Shown here piece by piece: positions 49,875-61,325 of a DNA stretch of 64,000 nt. How positions within the stretch are numbered: position 1 is the stretch's first letter; every line of letters starts with the position of its first letter. The position numbers and the translations under genes were made by a program. The notes under the pieces are model-generated. The model saw only the letters and a program-made list of their open reading frames with translations, was not told where the DNA came from and made no database searches. The stretch is taken from the NCBI GenBank assembly GCA_037178625.1, contig JAWZXG010000026.1, positions 248,001 through 312,000 of the forward strand. Direction: 5' to 3'. The stretch is from Skeletonema tropicum (Eukaryota; Bacillariophyta; Thalassiosirophyceae; Thalassiosirales; Thalassiosiraceae).

Positions 49875-50448
49875 AAATGGCGCGACAGTGGAGAAGGTGG
49901 GCAAGATGCCCATCTGTGTCATAGGTGGCAGGTACCAGTAGAAAAATGGATATTTCTCACGTAGGAATAGGTACGTACCAAGTCGGACCACATTTTAGAC
50001 GTCATGCTCAGCTAAGTAGCGCAGCGGTAGGGCCCACATCAGCACTACCCAATATAGATCATAGTAGAGGTATGTTAGTAGATAAAATTTATGAGCTTGA
50101 TGAAGGCTGGTATACTAGTAAGCCTTCTTATAGGTTGGTCAAAGAAATCTGTGAATTTGGGCCGGTTTTGGAGGCTACTCGTCCCACACTGTGGTGCACA
50201 TCTCATGTGTTGGAGCAGGAGATATCTTGCAAAAGTTGGTCAGTAAGTTGAGGGGGCACAGCCCACCAACAATTGAGATGCCTGTCTCACTGATATGCCA
50301 ATTTTATACCTTGAGAAGAGCTTTCAGAATCACCGCCCAAATCTGTCTGAAGTCGATATCCCACAGAGATATGGGACTAGAACGGAGCCTATTGAGCAAA
50401 TGGTTTCACCTGTGAAACCATACCTCTAAAGCTGTTAAGGGCAAAGTA
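49875..50448 (+). pseudogene. Helitron middle region, disrupted
   Basis: Coding continuity is lost. After the stop the neighbouring phase still reads like the Helitron continuation (VEKVGKMPICVIG), then many stops follow. The piece from about 50060 to 50250 has a longer frame with no domain recognised. A small insertion or rearrangement is likely. Confidence 0.4.
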
Positions 50449-52574
50449 TTGGAATGCAAACAGTGTGGGAAAACATTTTCGCCATCAGAGTGTATTAACA
50501 TGGGTATTAGTCACTTACGTCAACAAACACTTCAAGATCATGCAGATAGCAGTAAAGAAGACGCACCAGACTCTTCAACAAACATGAAAAAGGAATGGCT
50601 CGATCAAGCAGCGATTCGCTACCCTTTTGATTTTGAAGAGGAAGGAAGTCCTACTGAAGCGCTGAAACAACAACACATCATAATGGATGCGGACGGAGAC
50701 AGAGATGGAGCCAACGAACAAGAACAAGTAACTCATGAATGGCTACATGATAGAAACCTACGCAGGGACCTCCTGCATCTTGTTTTTGACGAGCATGATT
50801 ATACACATCGGGGAACATGTTTCAAGGGTGGGAAAGCAGAATGCAGAGGGCATTTGCCAGAGATGGCAAGTGAAGATTCCATCATTTTCGACAATGAAGC
50901 AATAGCTGCCGTGAAAGAAGGCCTGAGAGACGATGATCATTGTAACACAAGCGACGCCAATGGGGTCAAGGTCATCCTTCACCACCATCTGAATGGTGAG
51001 GTAGAAGAAAAATCTCAGTATGCAATCTTACCGAAAAGACAGAATGGCAGTCAGTTTCTCAACCAACACAGCTTGGCGATTTCAGATGTTATTGGAAGCA
51101 ATACCAATGTAACACTGGGTGATTGGAGCCACTCCTATTACACCACGCTGTACAAGTCCAAAGACACACAATCCGAAGACAAGATGGCATACTGTCGAGT
51201 CCATGCCTCAATGGCTAGGAGGCTGTATAGAGCACATGAACACCAGCAACATCGAGATCGACAAGAAAATGAGGAGAAGGAGGAGGAGAGAATGCAGAAC
51301 CAGCCAGCAGAAGATATCACAGCCACAGCTCTAGCAGAAGGCAGCACAACCACAGACAAAGATGACGGCGAAGAGGAACATGCCTGCTTTGTTGAAGGAC
51401 TCGGGAGAATAATTACCGGGGTGAACGCATTTCTTTCCAGAGACGTTGTAAGCTCCACTATGGCCCACTTACTGATCTCCCAAGGGGGAGAAAGGTTCAC
51501 TTACTCACATGATTTCGATCACATTTCACTTCAAAACATGGAGAATGTACTAGAAGAGAAGGAAGGCATGCATTTCCGTTTGCGGAGGAATTGGAACGAC
51601 GACACAAAGGAAACAATTGCATGGGCTGATTGCTCGACTTACGACTATACACTCACAGGCCAACCGAGCTCAACAACTTGTGCCTTTACGAGTACACAAT
51701 GTGGTACAAAAAGGAATACAAGAGCTTCAAGCAATTGAACGCCAGGAGCAAAAGCACTACTACCACATCCTACAAGTTTGCCGACCTCCATCGAGGTCAA
51801 AAATATTGCTACCTTACGAGACGAACACATCCAGTCATTCCCATCATATACATGGCCACAGACCTTTGCGACGTGCAGTCATTAGATGTGCTTGAGGATA
51901 TCCCCAACAGTGGAACTGTGCAGCACAGAGAAAGGTACGCAAAAACAGCAATGCTGCTATTCTATCCATTTAGCAAAGCAGAAGATTTGGTGAAGAATGG
52001 GACCTACTGGCAAAAGTTTGTTGATGTAGGAGGGACGAAAGAGTATAGTGAAGCGATCATCGACGACAAACTTGGTTTGAATCCATTGTCAAAACAATTT
52101 TGGAACCGCGGTAGGATGATTCTGGAGAACATTGAAACGAGGCGCATGGCCGAAAAGGAAATGAAACGACCCAAAAGCAAGATCACATACTTGACGGACA
52201 CTCCAAAGAGTACTGGGAAACGAAAGAGAGAAAACGTGGACAACGATGATGGATATGATATTGACATAAGTGACTTCTTTGATAATATGAATGACGAGGG
52301 TTTACAGCAATTCCAAGCCTTAGAATCACGGCCACTTGCTGACGCCGACCTCAGGTCTCATGCCAAGATAATGAAAAGAGCAAATGTTCGTGCATGTAGC
52401 GCTATCAAAACTCACGTTGATGACAATGTGTCCGTACTTGCAACTGCAAACAAGCCATCGACATCAACCACAAATTCAGAGCACACTCAAAACAACGCCG
52501 ACGCCAACAATCATCAACATCAACAGCAGCAGTCCGCATCCTACAATTTGTTACAATGTTCGTGTCCGATATGA
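50449..52574 (+). pseudogene. Helitron Rep region (C-terminal) and linker, frameshifted
   Basis: 50449-51738 begins with a Cys-rich motif (CKQCGKTF) and includes GDWSHSYYTTLYKSK, which matches the place of the tyrosine-bearing Rep motif. It shifts near 51645 into a second frame to 52574 with YTHRPTELNNLCLYEY and ERYAKTAMLLFYPFSK, both typical of Helitron linker regions before the helicase. One base added or lost explains the change. Confidence 0.7.
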
Positions 52575-53314
52575 GGACATCCTCACTTTCATTCAAGGAT
52601 CTTTGCTTGTTGGTAGCAGTGATGAAGGTACCTTTGATAGAGACATGGATGATGGAGAAGAACCTTCATCGTTAAAGTTAAGGCAGCAATGTCTCAAACA
52701 GATTCCACCCACCATGTACGAGATTGCAAGGGGCAAGAGCAGTAAGTACAACCTCGACAACAAACAATTTATTGCCTATCAAATAGTGTGTTGTACATTT
52801 CTGCTCCAGCTCGTCATGGAGGGAGATCACTATGATACCAAGCTTGGAGAATTGCTAGGAGCAACGCTCGGTCCCTTGGCGGAAAGCGTGCAACATACAA
52901 AAGACAGTCTAGTCCGGGATCTCAAAGCAAAGGGAGGAAAGGAGCACCTCGTTATGTTCATCACAGGTCCCGCTGGTTGTGGCAAGAGTACAACTATGGA
53001 AGCAGCCCAATACTACTGTCACAAGATTTTGCACTGCTATCACAGCCGCCTTCAATGATTATACTTTCTACTTCACTGCAACAACCGGGTCAGCTGCAGC
53101 TCTCTTTGGAGGAACAACAATCCACAGCGCAGCCCACTTGAACAAAAGTAGGATCAATGATGAGATGAGGGCTATTTGGCGCGATGATGTGCGAATCCTC
53201 ATTATTGATGAAATATCTTTTTTCAAGGCAAGCGATGTCGTAAAACTTGACAAACAGCTGAAAAAGCTGACAGGCCGATATGACATGGTTTATGGGGGGG
53301 TTTCAATAGTCTTC
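52384..53314 (+). pseudogene. Helitron PIF1-like helicase, N-terminal half
   Basis: The Walker A motif GPAGCGKSTTM is in the first frame. After a shift near 53030 the second frame has ATTGSAAALFGGTTIHS and the Walker B region ILIIDEISFF, then DMVYGGVSIVFSG, where the 745-bp element interrupts. PIF1-type helicases unwind DNA 5' to 3' and are fused to Rep in Helitrons. The frame overlaps the end of the linker frame. Confidence 0.8.
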
Positions 53315-53320
53315 TCTGGA

Positions 53321-54065
53321 GCTGACCTTGGGAAAAATATACTGCAATTTTATTGGAAAATTTTTTTACCCCCAATTTTTACTGCAAAATTTCATCTGGG
53401 GTCAATGTTTACTGCAATATCGGGCGTCTGAGCAATATGTACTGCAATATCGAGCGTCTGTGCAATATTTATCAATAATATTATATTGCAATATATTGCA
53501 ATATATTGCAATTGTAGCAAATAAATTCGAAGACCACTGGACCGAAGGCGGTAGCGATAGATAAAGAGACGTCTCATACAATAAACGCAGCACCATCCAA
53601 ATCCAACAGCACGATGCAGTAAAAATGAAGCACCCCGGAACATCATGATCATGAAGAACTGAGTCAGCTGGCTGGCAAAGTACGGCCGGCAAAGTACGTC
53701 ACCACCTGATTCATGAACTGGCAAATGCCAGCAGAGAAGCACATATCCTCTCTCTCTCGTCAGCAAAGAGCTACTTTGGTCTCGGGCAGGTACTGAGATG
53801 ATGTGAGGTGAGGAGGAGGCTGTTCTGTGCTTCGATGTTGAGTGAAGTTGAGTGTGAGAGGGCTGGAGAAGTAGGTACTTACCTACCAAGATGTATATCT
53901 CAAATATTGGCAATATATTGGCAATATTGGGAATGATTACAATAACTACTGCAATATGTCAAGCTCGCAGCAATATTTATCAATAATTAGCAATAAATAA
54001 CAATAAAATATTGGGGCAATTATATTGCAATTATTTTTTAGCAATATATTTTTCCCAAGGTCAGC
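53321..54065. mobile_element. 745-bp MITE inside the Helitron helicase
   Basis: Perfect 21-bp inverted ends GCTGACCTTGGGAAAAATAT(A), flanked by TCTGGA on both sides (53315-53320 and 54066-54071). One copy of TCTGGA removed restores the helicase reading FSGDFHQLKP. The inside is AT-rich with repeated GCAATAT and TATTGCAAT blocks near both ends. Non-coding. The 6-bp duplication is clear; the superfamily is unassigned. Confidence 0.9.
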
Positions 54066-55335
54066 TCTGGAGACTTCCACCAACTGAAGCCAATCTGTGC
54101 AGAAGATGATGTCCTCTACTCAGACTCCGATGCAGCTTCAATTTGGGAGAATACTATCAACTGTGCCATCTTTCTTGATAATAGCCACAGATTCAAAGAC
54201 GACCCCGAGTTTGGGGAAATACTCGCTAGAATGAGAATGGGGGAGGATACACGTGAAGATAGAGAGCTAATAAACAAGCGCGTAGTCAGCACTAGTACTA
54301 GCTCCACTTCCACGCTAACATTGCCCGAACACGCACCTGACGCATGTTTTACATGCTTTACCAACAAAGAACGAAATGGCGTCACGGCAGCATCATTCAA
54401 AATGCACATCGATGAATCACATCCTACCATTGATGACGATAGCCCACCTCCTGATCACACTCTCATAATTGAGGCATCATTATCTATATCCAAAACGACT
54501 GAGAATGAAAGCGGCAACAGCAAGAAGAGGAAACGAAGGCAGCGTAGAAAAGTTTCCGCGCATTTCCATGACACTGTCATCACGCAGCTGGGAGATGATG
54601 ACATAAGGTCAACCGAGTTTGCAGCAAAAGGAGCTAAAATCGAGCCTGCCCTACGCATCTACCCCGGATCCCACCATATATGCATAACGAATGAGGATCT
54701 TGACCAAGGGCGAGGCAACGGGACTCTTTGCAAGTGCTTGAAAATCAAACTTAGAAAGGATGGGCGGGAGAAGAGGTGGAAAAATTGGGATGGAAAGAAG
54801 GTATGGACTGTGTCGGTTGACGACGTCGAGTGGGTGGAGTTCGAGCATTACCCAACCACCGGCACCAAAGCACGGACCTTCAAGCTCAAACCACAAGAAT
54901 TCTCAGCCACAATCAAGTTCCCTTACAACCATCGGCAACGCCAAGGTCAAACAGGTTCCTGTCAACTCTAACATAGCAACAACAGGCCACAAGCTCCAGG
55001 GAATGTCCAAAGACATCCTCAGTCCTCATCGTCAATGACTGGAATTATCGATGCGTGAACTGGGTCTACGTTGTCTTGTCGAGGTCGAGGGTGAGAACAC
55101 TAGCTGGACTGTATCTGATGAAACCCTTAGACCTGGAACGCGGCTTCAATATTCCTCAAAATCTCATTCGCTTCGAGTTCGAGCAACGTTTGAAGGACAC
55201 CAAAGAACGACCAGTTCTCCACATGTTGGGTTACCAATCAAATGCAGAGATCGATACAATGCAGTGAAGAGTTTTACTATTACTAGTAATCAGAAAGTTC
55301 ATAAGAAGAAACTGCTCAGCAGATTGAAATTGTAA
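54066..55335 (+). pseudogene. Helitron PIF1-like helicase, C-terminal half, frameshifted
   Basis: Starts with GDFHQLKP (helicase motif III), then FLDNSHRFKDDPEFG, MGEDTREDRELINKR and a long insertion. IATTGHKLQGMSKDIL (about 54975-55017) and WVYVVLSRSRVRTLAGL (about 55063-55115) are the last helicase motifs. Each lies in a different frame, so at least two further shifts exist near 54935 and 55020. The protein end is near 55267. Confidence 0.8.
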
Positions 55336-55987
55336 TAAGAAAAAACAGGCTCTTACAAGCTCTGTGCTCTGTAAGGCAAAGAACAGTTCTTCACATGTTG
55401 GCATACTGATCAGCACCAATCTCATAATCATATAATAACAACTAGAGAATACATTATACAGATGAACCTTTTAGATCTACGAAAGCACCTACCCAAAAAA
55501 CAAGTGCTCTATTATGCTCACTTTTGTGCAGCAAGAGAATTTCGTGCAGCAAGAACAGAAGCACGAAAGCCGGGAGAAGCTTGCCCTGCCGCCGCACGCC
55601 AATGGTAAAAGGGAAAAGGAGTACGACCCTCTAAGTAGCGTTCCGTCCGAGGTCGTAAAATCAGTGTCAAAATCAGTGTCAAAATCAGTGACACTTTCGT
55701 AAAACGGGTCTAAAATCCCGCCTGGGTTGTTTGATATCGGCACCGTTTGGTAGATGGGAATGCGTCCAAATGGAACTTATCGCGTAACCGAGACAGGAAA
55801 CGGTGGCACTTACGGCATTCTCTTTTCTGAAAGCGTGGTATCATTGCCACGTATTCCCACAGTACCTGAGACTACTAATAAATAAAACCAAAGGCTTCGA
55901 CTTCGTAATCAGAAGTACTCTACATACTCTCTCTCTAGAGAGACTAAACTATACACTACAGATAGATGTTAGATATGATCAACTTTG
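55336..55987. other. Intergenic after the Helitron
   Basis: No gene. A short tandem of GTGTCAAAATCA (about 55662-55692) is seen. A Helitron 3' end (hairpin then CTRR) could be in this stretch but was not identified. CTCTCTCTCTAGAGAGA at about 55929 mirrors a similar sequence 5' of the next gene. Confidence 0.3.
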
Positions 55988-58900
55988 TTACTTATCCTCA
56001 GTAGACAATTTCTTGATCTCTTGATTCAACGTTGCTGCCTTACCCAGCGCACCCCATGTTAGATACCTCTCGTGTGCCTTGATAAAGTAGTCTTTTGCTG
56101 TATTCTTATCTCCCATTTCCAAATAGAAGTATCCCGCAAGTTCGCATGCAATTGCTTCACCGTTTACAAATCTATGCTCTTTGGCCGATTTGATTGCCTT
56201 CGCGTACAATGGCTTAGCTTGGTCGAAGTTGCCGTCGCAAAAGTTCTCCTCTGCATCCAAAAGTAAGAGTTTGTGTTCGAAGTTCCACTTGGATGACGTC
56301 GTCCACCTTTGCATGGCCTCTTTGGCCTTGATACCGGCGTGCTTCAAATTTGGTTCCTTGGACACTCTGGTAATCCAGAATACCACCAATCCAAATGTAA
56401 AGGTAACGTCTGATTGACCAAACATGAGTGTCCAATCAACTCGATTATGAGCGAGGAACTGTTGTAGAACGCTTTTTGTGGCACTATACCTTCGAAACAT
56501 AAAATTGTTGGTAAGCTTGTATATAATTGAGAAAAAGATGGTGTGAGGGTTTGCCTCTTTGACCTCCTCTTCGTCTTCCGGAACGTGGTGGTCGCCCTCC
56601 CAAGCTGCACCCATCAAAGACTGCAAGTGTCGTTCTAATATGACCAAATGCGAGAGAGCGGTAAAGTGACCCAACTGTTTCATTAGCTGCCTGGCTTGAA
56701 AGCATTTTTCTTTTAGCTTCGAAAGATCTATACCTGATATATAGCCTTCATTGCAGTATTGAAGAATAGACAAACAAGCATTGGCTGCATCACCCGCAGA
56801 CATAGATCTTTCACGGGCCTCAATGAAGAGAGGGACCACTGCTTGTACTGGCTCTACATAACACAAAAGCTGTGCTGCCGTCGATATTACTACTCCGCTC
56901 GATTCATAGAACGTATTTTCTTCGACGAGTTGCTTTGCAAGTTTCGTGTATTGATAACCCTTCTCAATATTTCCCAACTTGCCGAGCATAGATCCAAATA
57001 TAGCGAATGCTAGAGGAGACGTCTCGCACATGCCATGCGACAAAGTAAGCTGAATCATTTTCGTGGTCACAATCGGCTGCTTTTCAGGACTGATAATGAA
57101 GTAGCAAAAGTGCAGCTGCCTTAAGAAGAGCATCGTTATTTTCTTGACTGAATCGTCCATACGCTTGAGATCCTTTAATTCGCTGATGGAGTAACTCGCT
57201 AACTTTTCCAACATTTCCTCAACAGAATTCAATATTTCAGAGCTTGAAGATTGTTCAGGAAGAGCTTCTCCAAGTTGTGACAAGGTCGATTCGATTTGTT
57301 TAGCTCCTTCAAAAAACTCTCCAGAAAAGGTGCGAGCGCACATGCAGTAGTACATGACCGGAATCTTCTGTTCAAAAACAGTAGCGTTCCTCAGTACTTG
57401 CTCTGAAAGCAGCTTCAAACCAACAAAATCTCCCGTGGCGAGCGCACATTTTGAGGCCAAGCAGAATAGCTCCATACTCAACTCGTAGTGCTGCTGCCAG
57501 TGTCTCTTCCTGAGAAATGATATACCATTATCAAAGAATGAATACGCAGCTTTGAAATCTGACATTTCCATTGCCTTCTTTCCGGCTTTTAAATTCAGCG
57601 TAGACACAGTGAAAGCCTCCTCAATGGCTTCCAAGGCAGCAGGGCCACCTAAATTCAACTGATTCACAGCCGAAAACAAAATCTCATCGTTGCCCTGGCC
57701 CATCGACACTTCAACTAGATAAAGTTTGGCTAACGAAAGACCATGCTGAAAGTGATGCAAGCACTTCTCCTGCGGCAAGATAACGTTGTAAGCAGCTTCC
57801 TGGACACAGTCATGGCAAAAGCGGTACTGACCATTGATCTTGTCCAGCAGACCTCCACTCACAGCAGCGTTTAGCGGTGCAATGAGCCGAATATGTAGTG
57901 CTTGTTCAAGCGAGTCCGCCAGCACGTCATCGAGCGAAGCTCCAAAGCAGGCCATAACGCTCAGCGCCTTCTGCACATCACCTGGAAGTTTGTGAATAGA
58001 ATCCCGGAAGAGCATTGCGACATCATCTGGCAATTTCACCCTTCGAATCTCGTCCTCGTCCCACACCCAACGACGGCGACTTAGGCTTGGTTGCAGTAGA
58101 CCTCCTTCAACAAGAGACATCATCCAGCGAGAAAAGAATAAAGCGTTCCCTCGAGTTTTACGATGAGCGATAGACGAAAGAGGACGAGTGAGGCGAGGAG
58201 ATAGGTGCAAGAGCTCTGACATGGTTTTGTTGATTTCGAGCTCATCCAAATTATCCACTTTTATCTGCACATAAGGCACTTCGAAGTGGTCTAAATTGGT
58301 CAACATTTTCCGCATCTTTTCATCGTCTCTGGAAGATATCAGGAAGAAAATTTTTTGCGTCGACTTGGAGGTAAATATCAGCTGGTTAATAACGCCGACC
58401 GATGCATCATCTGCGTTGTGCAAATCATCGATTTGAAATGTAATAGGTACTGAAGTTGACATCGTTATGGCTTCGACGAATTGACACATCAAAAATTGTA
58501 GTCGCTGCTGAGCATCAACAACTTGGCATTCATTGCCTTCACTGAAACTAAAGCAGGTGCCTTGATAGAGAATATTGATCAAGCTGGGAATGATTTTGGT
58601 CAAATGGAAAATATCATCATCTCTCAGTCTAAATCTCATCTCAGAAGCCAACGAAGCAGCACCGTTATCACCACCGCCACCTCTGCTCAACATCTCACAA
58701 TAACCGTTGAAAGCTGAAGCTAATGCACTCAATGGCCGTGACTGCTTCAATTGATCGAACTTTGCACTGAGAAACAGCCCCCCACTTGCTGTTACATAAT
58801 CTCCAAATCGTTGAGAGAGGTAAGATTTTCCCGAGCCAGCTGGACCTGTTATAACTACAAGCTCCTTCTCACTCGATGATAGTAGCGACCGCTTATGTGC

Positions 58901-59908
58901 AGTGGTTACCACCGATAATTTCCTCTCTCTGCCAAACATTGAATCGCTGAAATGAAGTTCATTTGAAGAAACCTTATCAAGATCGATACCTCGAAGGTAG
59001 ATTTCTGGCTTATCCAACATGAGCTGCAAGTCAACGAGAACATCAGACATTGATCGGTAAGCTTCACTATCACTCAGTCCACCATTGGCACAATCTAACA
59101 TATTGGCTACCAAATCGCAGAGCGGACAAGGGATCTTTTTCATTTTAAGTTGTTCTGATGATATGGCTGAATTCTTACTCTGTAAGGCTTTCTTGGGTGG
59201 CATTTGTAAACCTTCGTTGTCCTCCAAATCATCGATAATCTTTCTTACTTCAGCTAGATTCATCTCATGAGTGTTTACCTGCCCGATGGGAAGTGGGTTT
59301 AAGATAATATCATTGAATTGTGGAGACATTTCACAGTTATGAAGCAGTGGTCGATCCCCACCCGAGAATATCTCGTAGAATACCAACCCAAGTGAATGTA
59401 TTCGCCTCAGCTTCTCCTGTGGGGTGTTGCTACAATTGACAGCACCTGCTTTGGTGGATAAAAGCTTCGCACTTGCAACGGTGAGATAGGACGGATTTGT
59501 ATTGCTGTCTCTGTCAACATCTCCCCCCACATGAACGTCGGTTTCTGAAAGTGTGTTATGGCCAACATCTTCTAAAGAGACGACAACTTTGGAAGACCAG
59601 TTTGAATCCGGCACGGGCAAATTGATTTGCAAATTGTCATCGGACTCAAACCATCGTGTACTGAGGGGAGGGAGTGACTCCTCTTCGGCCTTGCAAATCT
59701 GTTTCGCCAACGACGAAGCAATTCGAAGTGCCGGGATGATGTAAGCGTCGGACGAAACTGTCAAGGCACCACCTTCGCTGGCGGCAATATCGAGGGCACG
59801 ATTGATCCAATTTGAAAGAGGGACGACACCACTGGCACCACCGAGCTGATTTCTTGACTGCATGATGGGTGCTTTGGGCCCCCGGCCGTACCTCCCCGAA
59901 CTTAACAT
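55988..59908 (-). CDS. Large ATPase with kinase-like N-terminus and TPR-like C-terminus
   Basis: 1306 residues in one frame from ATG 59908. The N-terminal 330 residues include HSLGLVFYEIFSGGDRPLL (near residue 170), which resembles the late part of a protein-kinase fold, with no VAIK/HRD/DFG set visible, so it is probably a pseudokinase. The AAA/STAND-type ATPase starts at MFGRERKL, with Walker A GPAGSGKSYL near residue 353 and Walker B-like TFQIDDLHNADD near 490. The last 600 residues are helical repeats (KAAYSFFDNGISFL; ELAGYFYLEMGDKNTAKDYF) of TPR type. The order kinase-like, ATPase, TPR is known from PknK/AcoK-like bacterial regulators and is common in diatoms (from memory). A signalling role is likely; the partner is unknown. 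Confidence 0.7.
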   Translation of the reverse strand: MLSSGRYGRGPKAPIMQSRNQLGGASGVVPLSNWINRALDIAASEGGALTVSSDAYIIPALRIASSLAKQICKAEEESLPPLSTRWFESDDNLQINLPVPDSNWSSKVVVSLEDVGHNTLSETDVHVGGDVDRDSNTNPSYLTVASAKLLSTKAGAVNCSNTPQEKLRRIHSLGLVFYEIFSGGDRPLLHNCEMSPQFNDIILNPLPIGQVNTHEMNLAEVRKIIDDLEDNEGLQMPPKKALQSKNSAISSEQLKMKKIPCPLCDLVANMLDCANGGLSDSEAYRSMSDVLVDLQLMLDKPEIYLRGIDLDKVSSNELHFSDSMFGRERKLSVVTTAHKRSLLSSSEKELVVITGPAGSGKSYLSQRFGDYVTASGGLFLSAKFDQLKQSRPLSALASAFNGYCEMLSRGGGGDNGAASLASEMRFRLRDDDIFHLTKIIPSLINILYQGTCFSFSEGNECQVVDAQQRLQFLMCQFVEAITMSTSVPITFQIDDLHNADDASVGVINQLIFTSKSTQKIFFLISSRDDEKMRKMLTNLDHFEVPYVQIKVDNLDELEINKTMSELLHLSPRLTRPLSSIAHRKTRGNALFFSRWMMSLVEGGLLQPSLSRRRWVWDEDEIRRVKLPDDVAMLFRDSIHKLPGDVQKALSVMACFGASLDDVLADSLEQALHIRLIAPLNAAVSGGLLDKINGQYRFCHDCVQEAAYNVILPQEKCLHHFQHGLSLAKLYLVEVSMGQGNDEILFSAVNQLNLGGPAALEAIEEAFTVSTLNLKAGKKAMEMSDFKAAYSFFDNGISFLRKRHWQQHYELSMELFCLASKCALATGDFVGLKLLSEQVLRNATVFEQKIPVMYYCMCARTFSGEFFEGAKQIESTLSQLGEALPEQSSSSEILNSVEEMLEKLASYSISELKDLKRMDDSVKKITMLFLRQLHFCYFIISPEKQPIVTTKMIQLTLSHGMCETSPLAFAIFGSMLGKLGNIEKGYQYTKLAKQLVEENTFYESSGVVISTAAQLLCYVEPVQAVVPLFIEARERSMSAGDAANACLSILQYCNEGYISGIDLSKLKEKCFQARQLMKQLGHFTALSHLVILERHLQSLMGAAWEGDHHVPEDEEEVKEANPHTIFFSIIYKLTNNFMFRRYSATKSVLQQFLAHNRVDWTLMFGQSDVTFTFGLVVFWITRVSKEPNLKHAGIKAKEAMQRWTTSSKWNFEHKLLLLDAEENFCDGNFDQAKPLYAKAIKSAKEHRFVNGEAIACELAGYFYLEMGDKNTAKDYFIKAHERYLTWGALGKAATLNQEIKKLSTEDK

Positions 59909-61028
59909 CTTCTGCTCTATCGCTTTCTCTCTCTCTCTAGAGAGCTATGTAGAGAAGGAGCAGAGTGAGAGTAAAGAGTGAAAGCGAGAGATGTAGGGGG
60001 GCACTACAGGGGATACACAGCAAGCTAAGTACTTACGATTGAATGCTTCAACATTTATTCTCTCTCTCATGATAGGATAGAGAGCATATATAGCACGCAT
60101 TTGACTGACACTGATGGACTGTAAATGACTTAAGCCTATCTAGAGCCTCTCTCTCTAGAGCAGTATCCATTTTCCAACTGCCGTACGTCATCCCTTTGCG
60201 GTTCGCCCTGGTACCCAGTTAGTTCTGAGCAGGGCACATAAAAGAATGGGCTGCGTATCGATTTGATTAGGTTATCCCCTATTTGATTTTGTTAGAAGAA
60301 AAATCTAGATATGCAATGCAAGAAAGGCTGTTTTGGGTGATCCCCTAATAGTAAGTTGTTTGTTCTTCAATCACATCACCCATGAGGCCCCCCACCTCTG
60401 AAAATCCATCAAAATGCCTTCACCATGGTGGACTACTAGTAAAAATGAAGTCAATGAATATGCTTCTATTAGGCTAATAATCGACATTCCCCTCCCCTAT
60501 TATGGCATAGGATCTCCGAACCGCCGTTTATTTTCCTAATAGGGCATCGTCTGTTGTGAAAATGACTATGAACATAACCATCATCGTCGAGTTGGTCGGA
60601 TGATGCAATTATATTCCCACCATGTCAACGACAACACCATCGCCGTCGACGAACACCAAACAACTCCGCCGAACCGACATCAAAAATAATATCCACTATT
60701 GGTGAAATATTCTGCTCGATGATGCTTGTTATTTATTAATGGCGGCCGTTTTACAGTGACAAGTAATGGTGCAAAAACAATGTGTGGGTGTTGGGATCAT
60801 TATTATTTCTACAGCCCATGTTGACGCATCCCAGCAACAACTAATGACTGGTTCTTCATTACTTAGTATTGGAGAGTAGTGAATCTGCGTTTAGTGCCTC
60901 GAAGGGGGGGGGGTGTTAATTGCAGTGGGGGTATTCCGTAAAACTAATTTTGAACACAAGATACTACTTATAGAGAGGGTGAGTTCAAGAGTGTACATGA
61001 CGCAATGCCAATTGTGTTATTGTAATCA
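59909..61028. other. Intergenic, no gene recognised
   Basis: About 1.1 kb without domain-like coding. Near the gene there are CT/GA-rich palindromes with CTCTAGAGAG (about 59926-59945 and 60147-60162) that may belong to the promoter of the ATPase gene. Confidence 0.35.
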
Positions 61029-61325
61029 CTAACTTGTTTTCAATTTTTTAACATCAATTTGAGCATCGGGGTGTGGTGCTGCTGGTCTCTTCGTATCATC
61101 GCTCGTCTTCGACCCTGCGGGATTTGGGGTTGCCTCTCGCTTGGTCTCTCTGCTCTTCTTGTTCTTGTCGACGCCTGCTGGAGCGGGATGCGCTGTTGCT
61201 GGTCTCTTAGTATTGTTGCTTAGCTTCCTCTCAACGCCTGCGGGATGTGGGGTTGCCGGTTGTTTGGTCTCTTTGCTCTTCTTGTTCTTGTCCACGCATG
61301 CTTTCAAATTTGATCGCAGAGACAT
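61029..61325 (-). CDS. Small Lys/Pro-rich repeat protein (histone H1-tail-like composition)
   Basis: 98 residues from ATG 61325. Three imperfect units of about 27 residues, each of the form VDKNKKSKETKQPATPHPAG, make up most of the chain. The Lys-Ala-Thr-Pro composition resembles a linker-histone tail but there is no globular domain. Expression is uncertain and it may be a fragment of a larger spliced gene. Confidence 0.35.
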   Translation of the reverse strand: MSLRSNLKACVDKNKKSKETKQPATPHPAGVERKLSNNTKRPATAHPAPAGVDKNKKSRETKREATPNPAGSKTSDDTKRPAAPHPDAQIDVKKLKTS

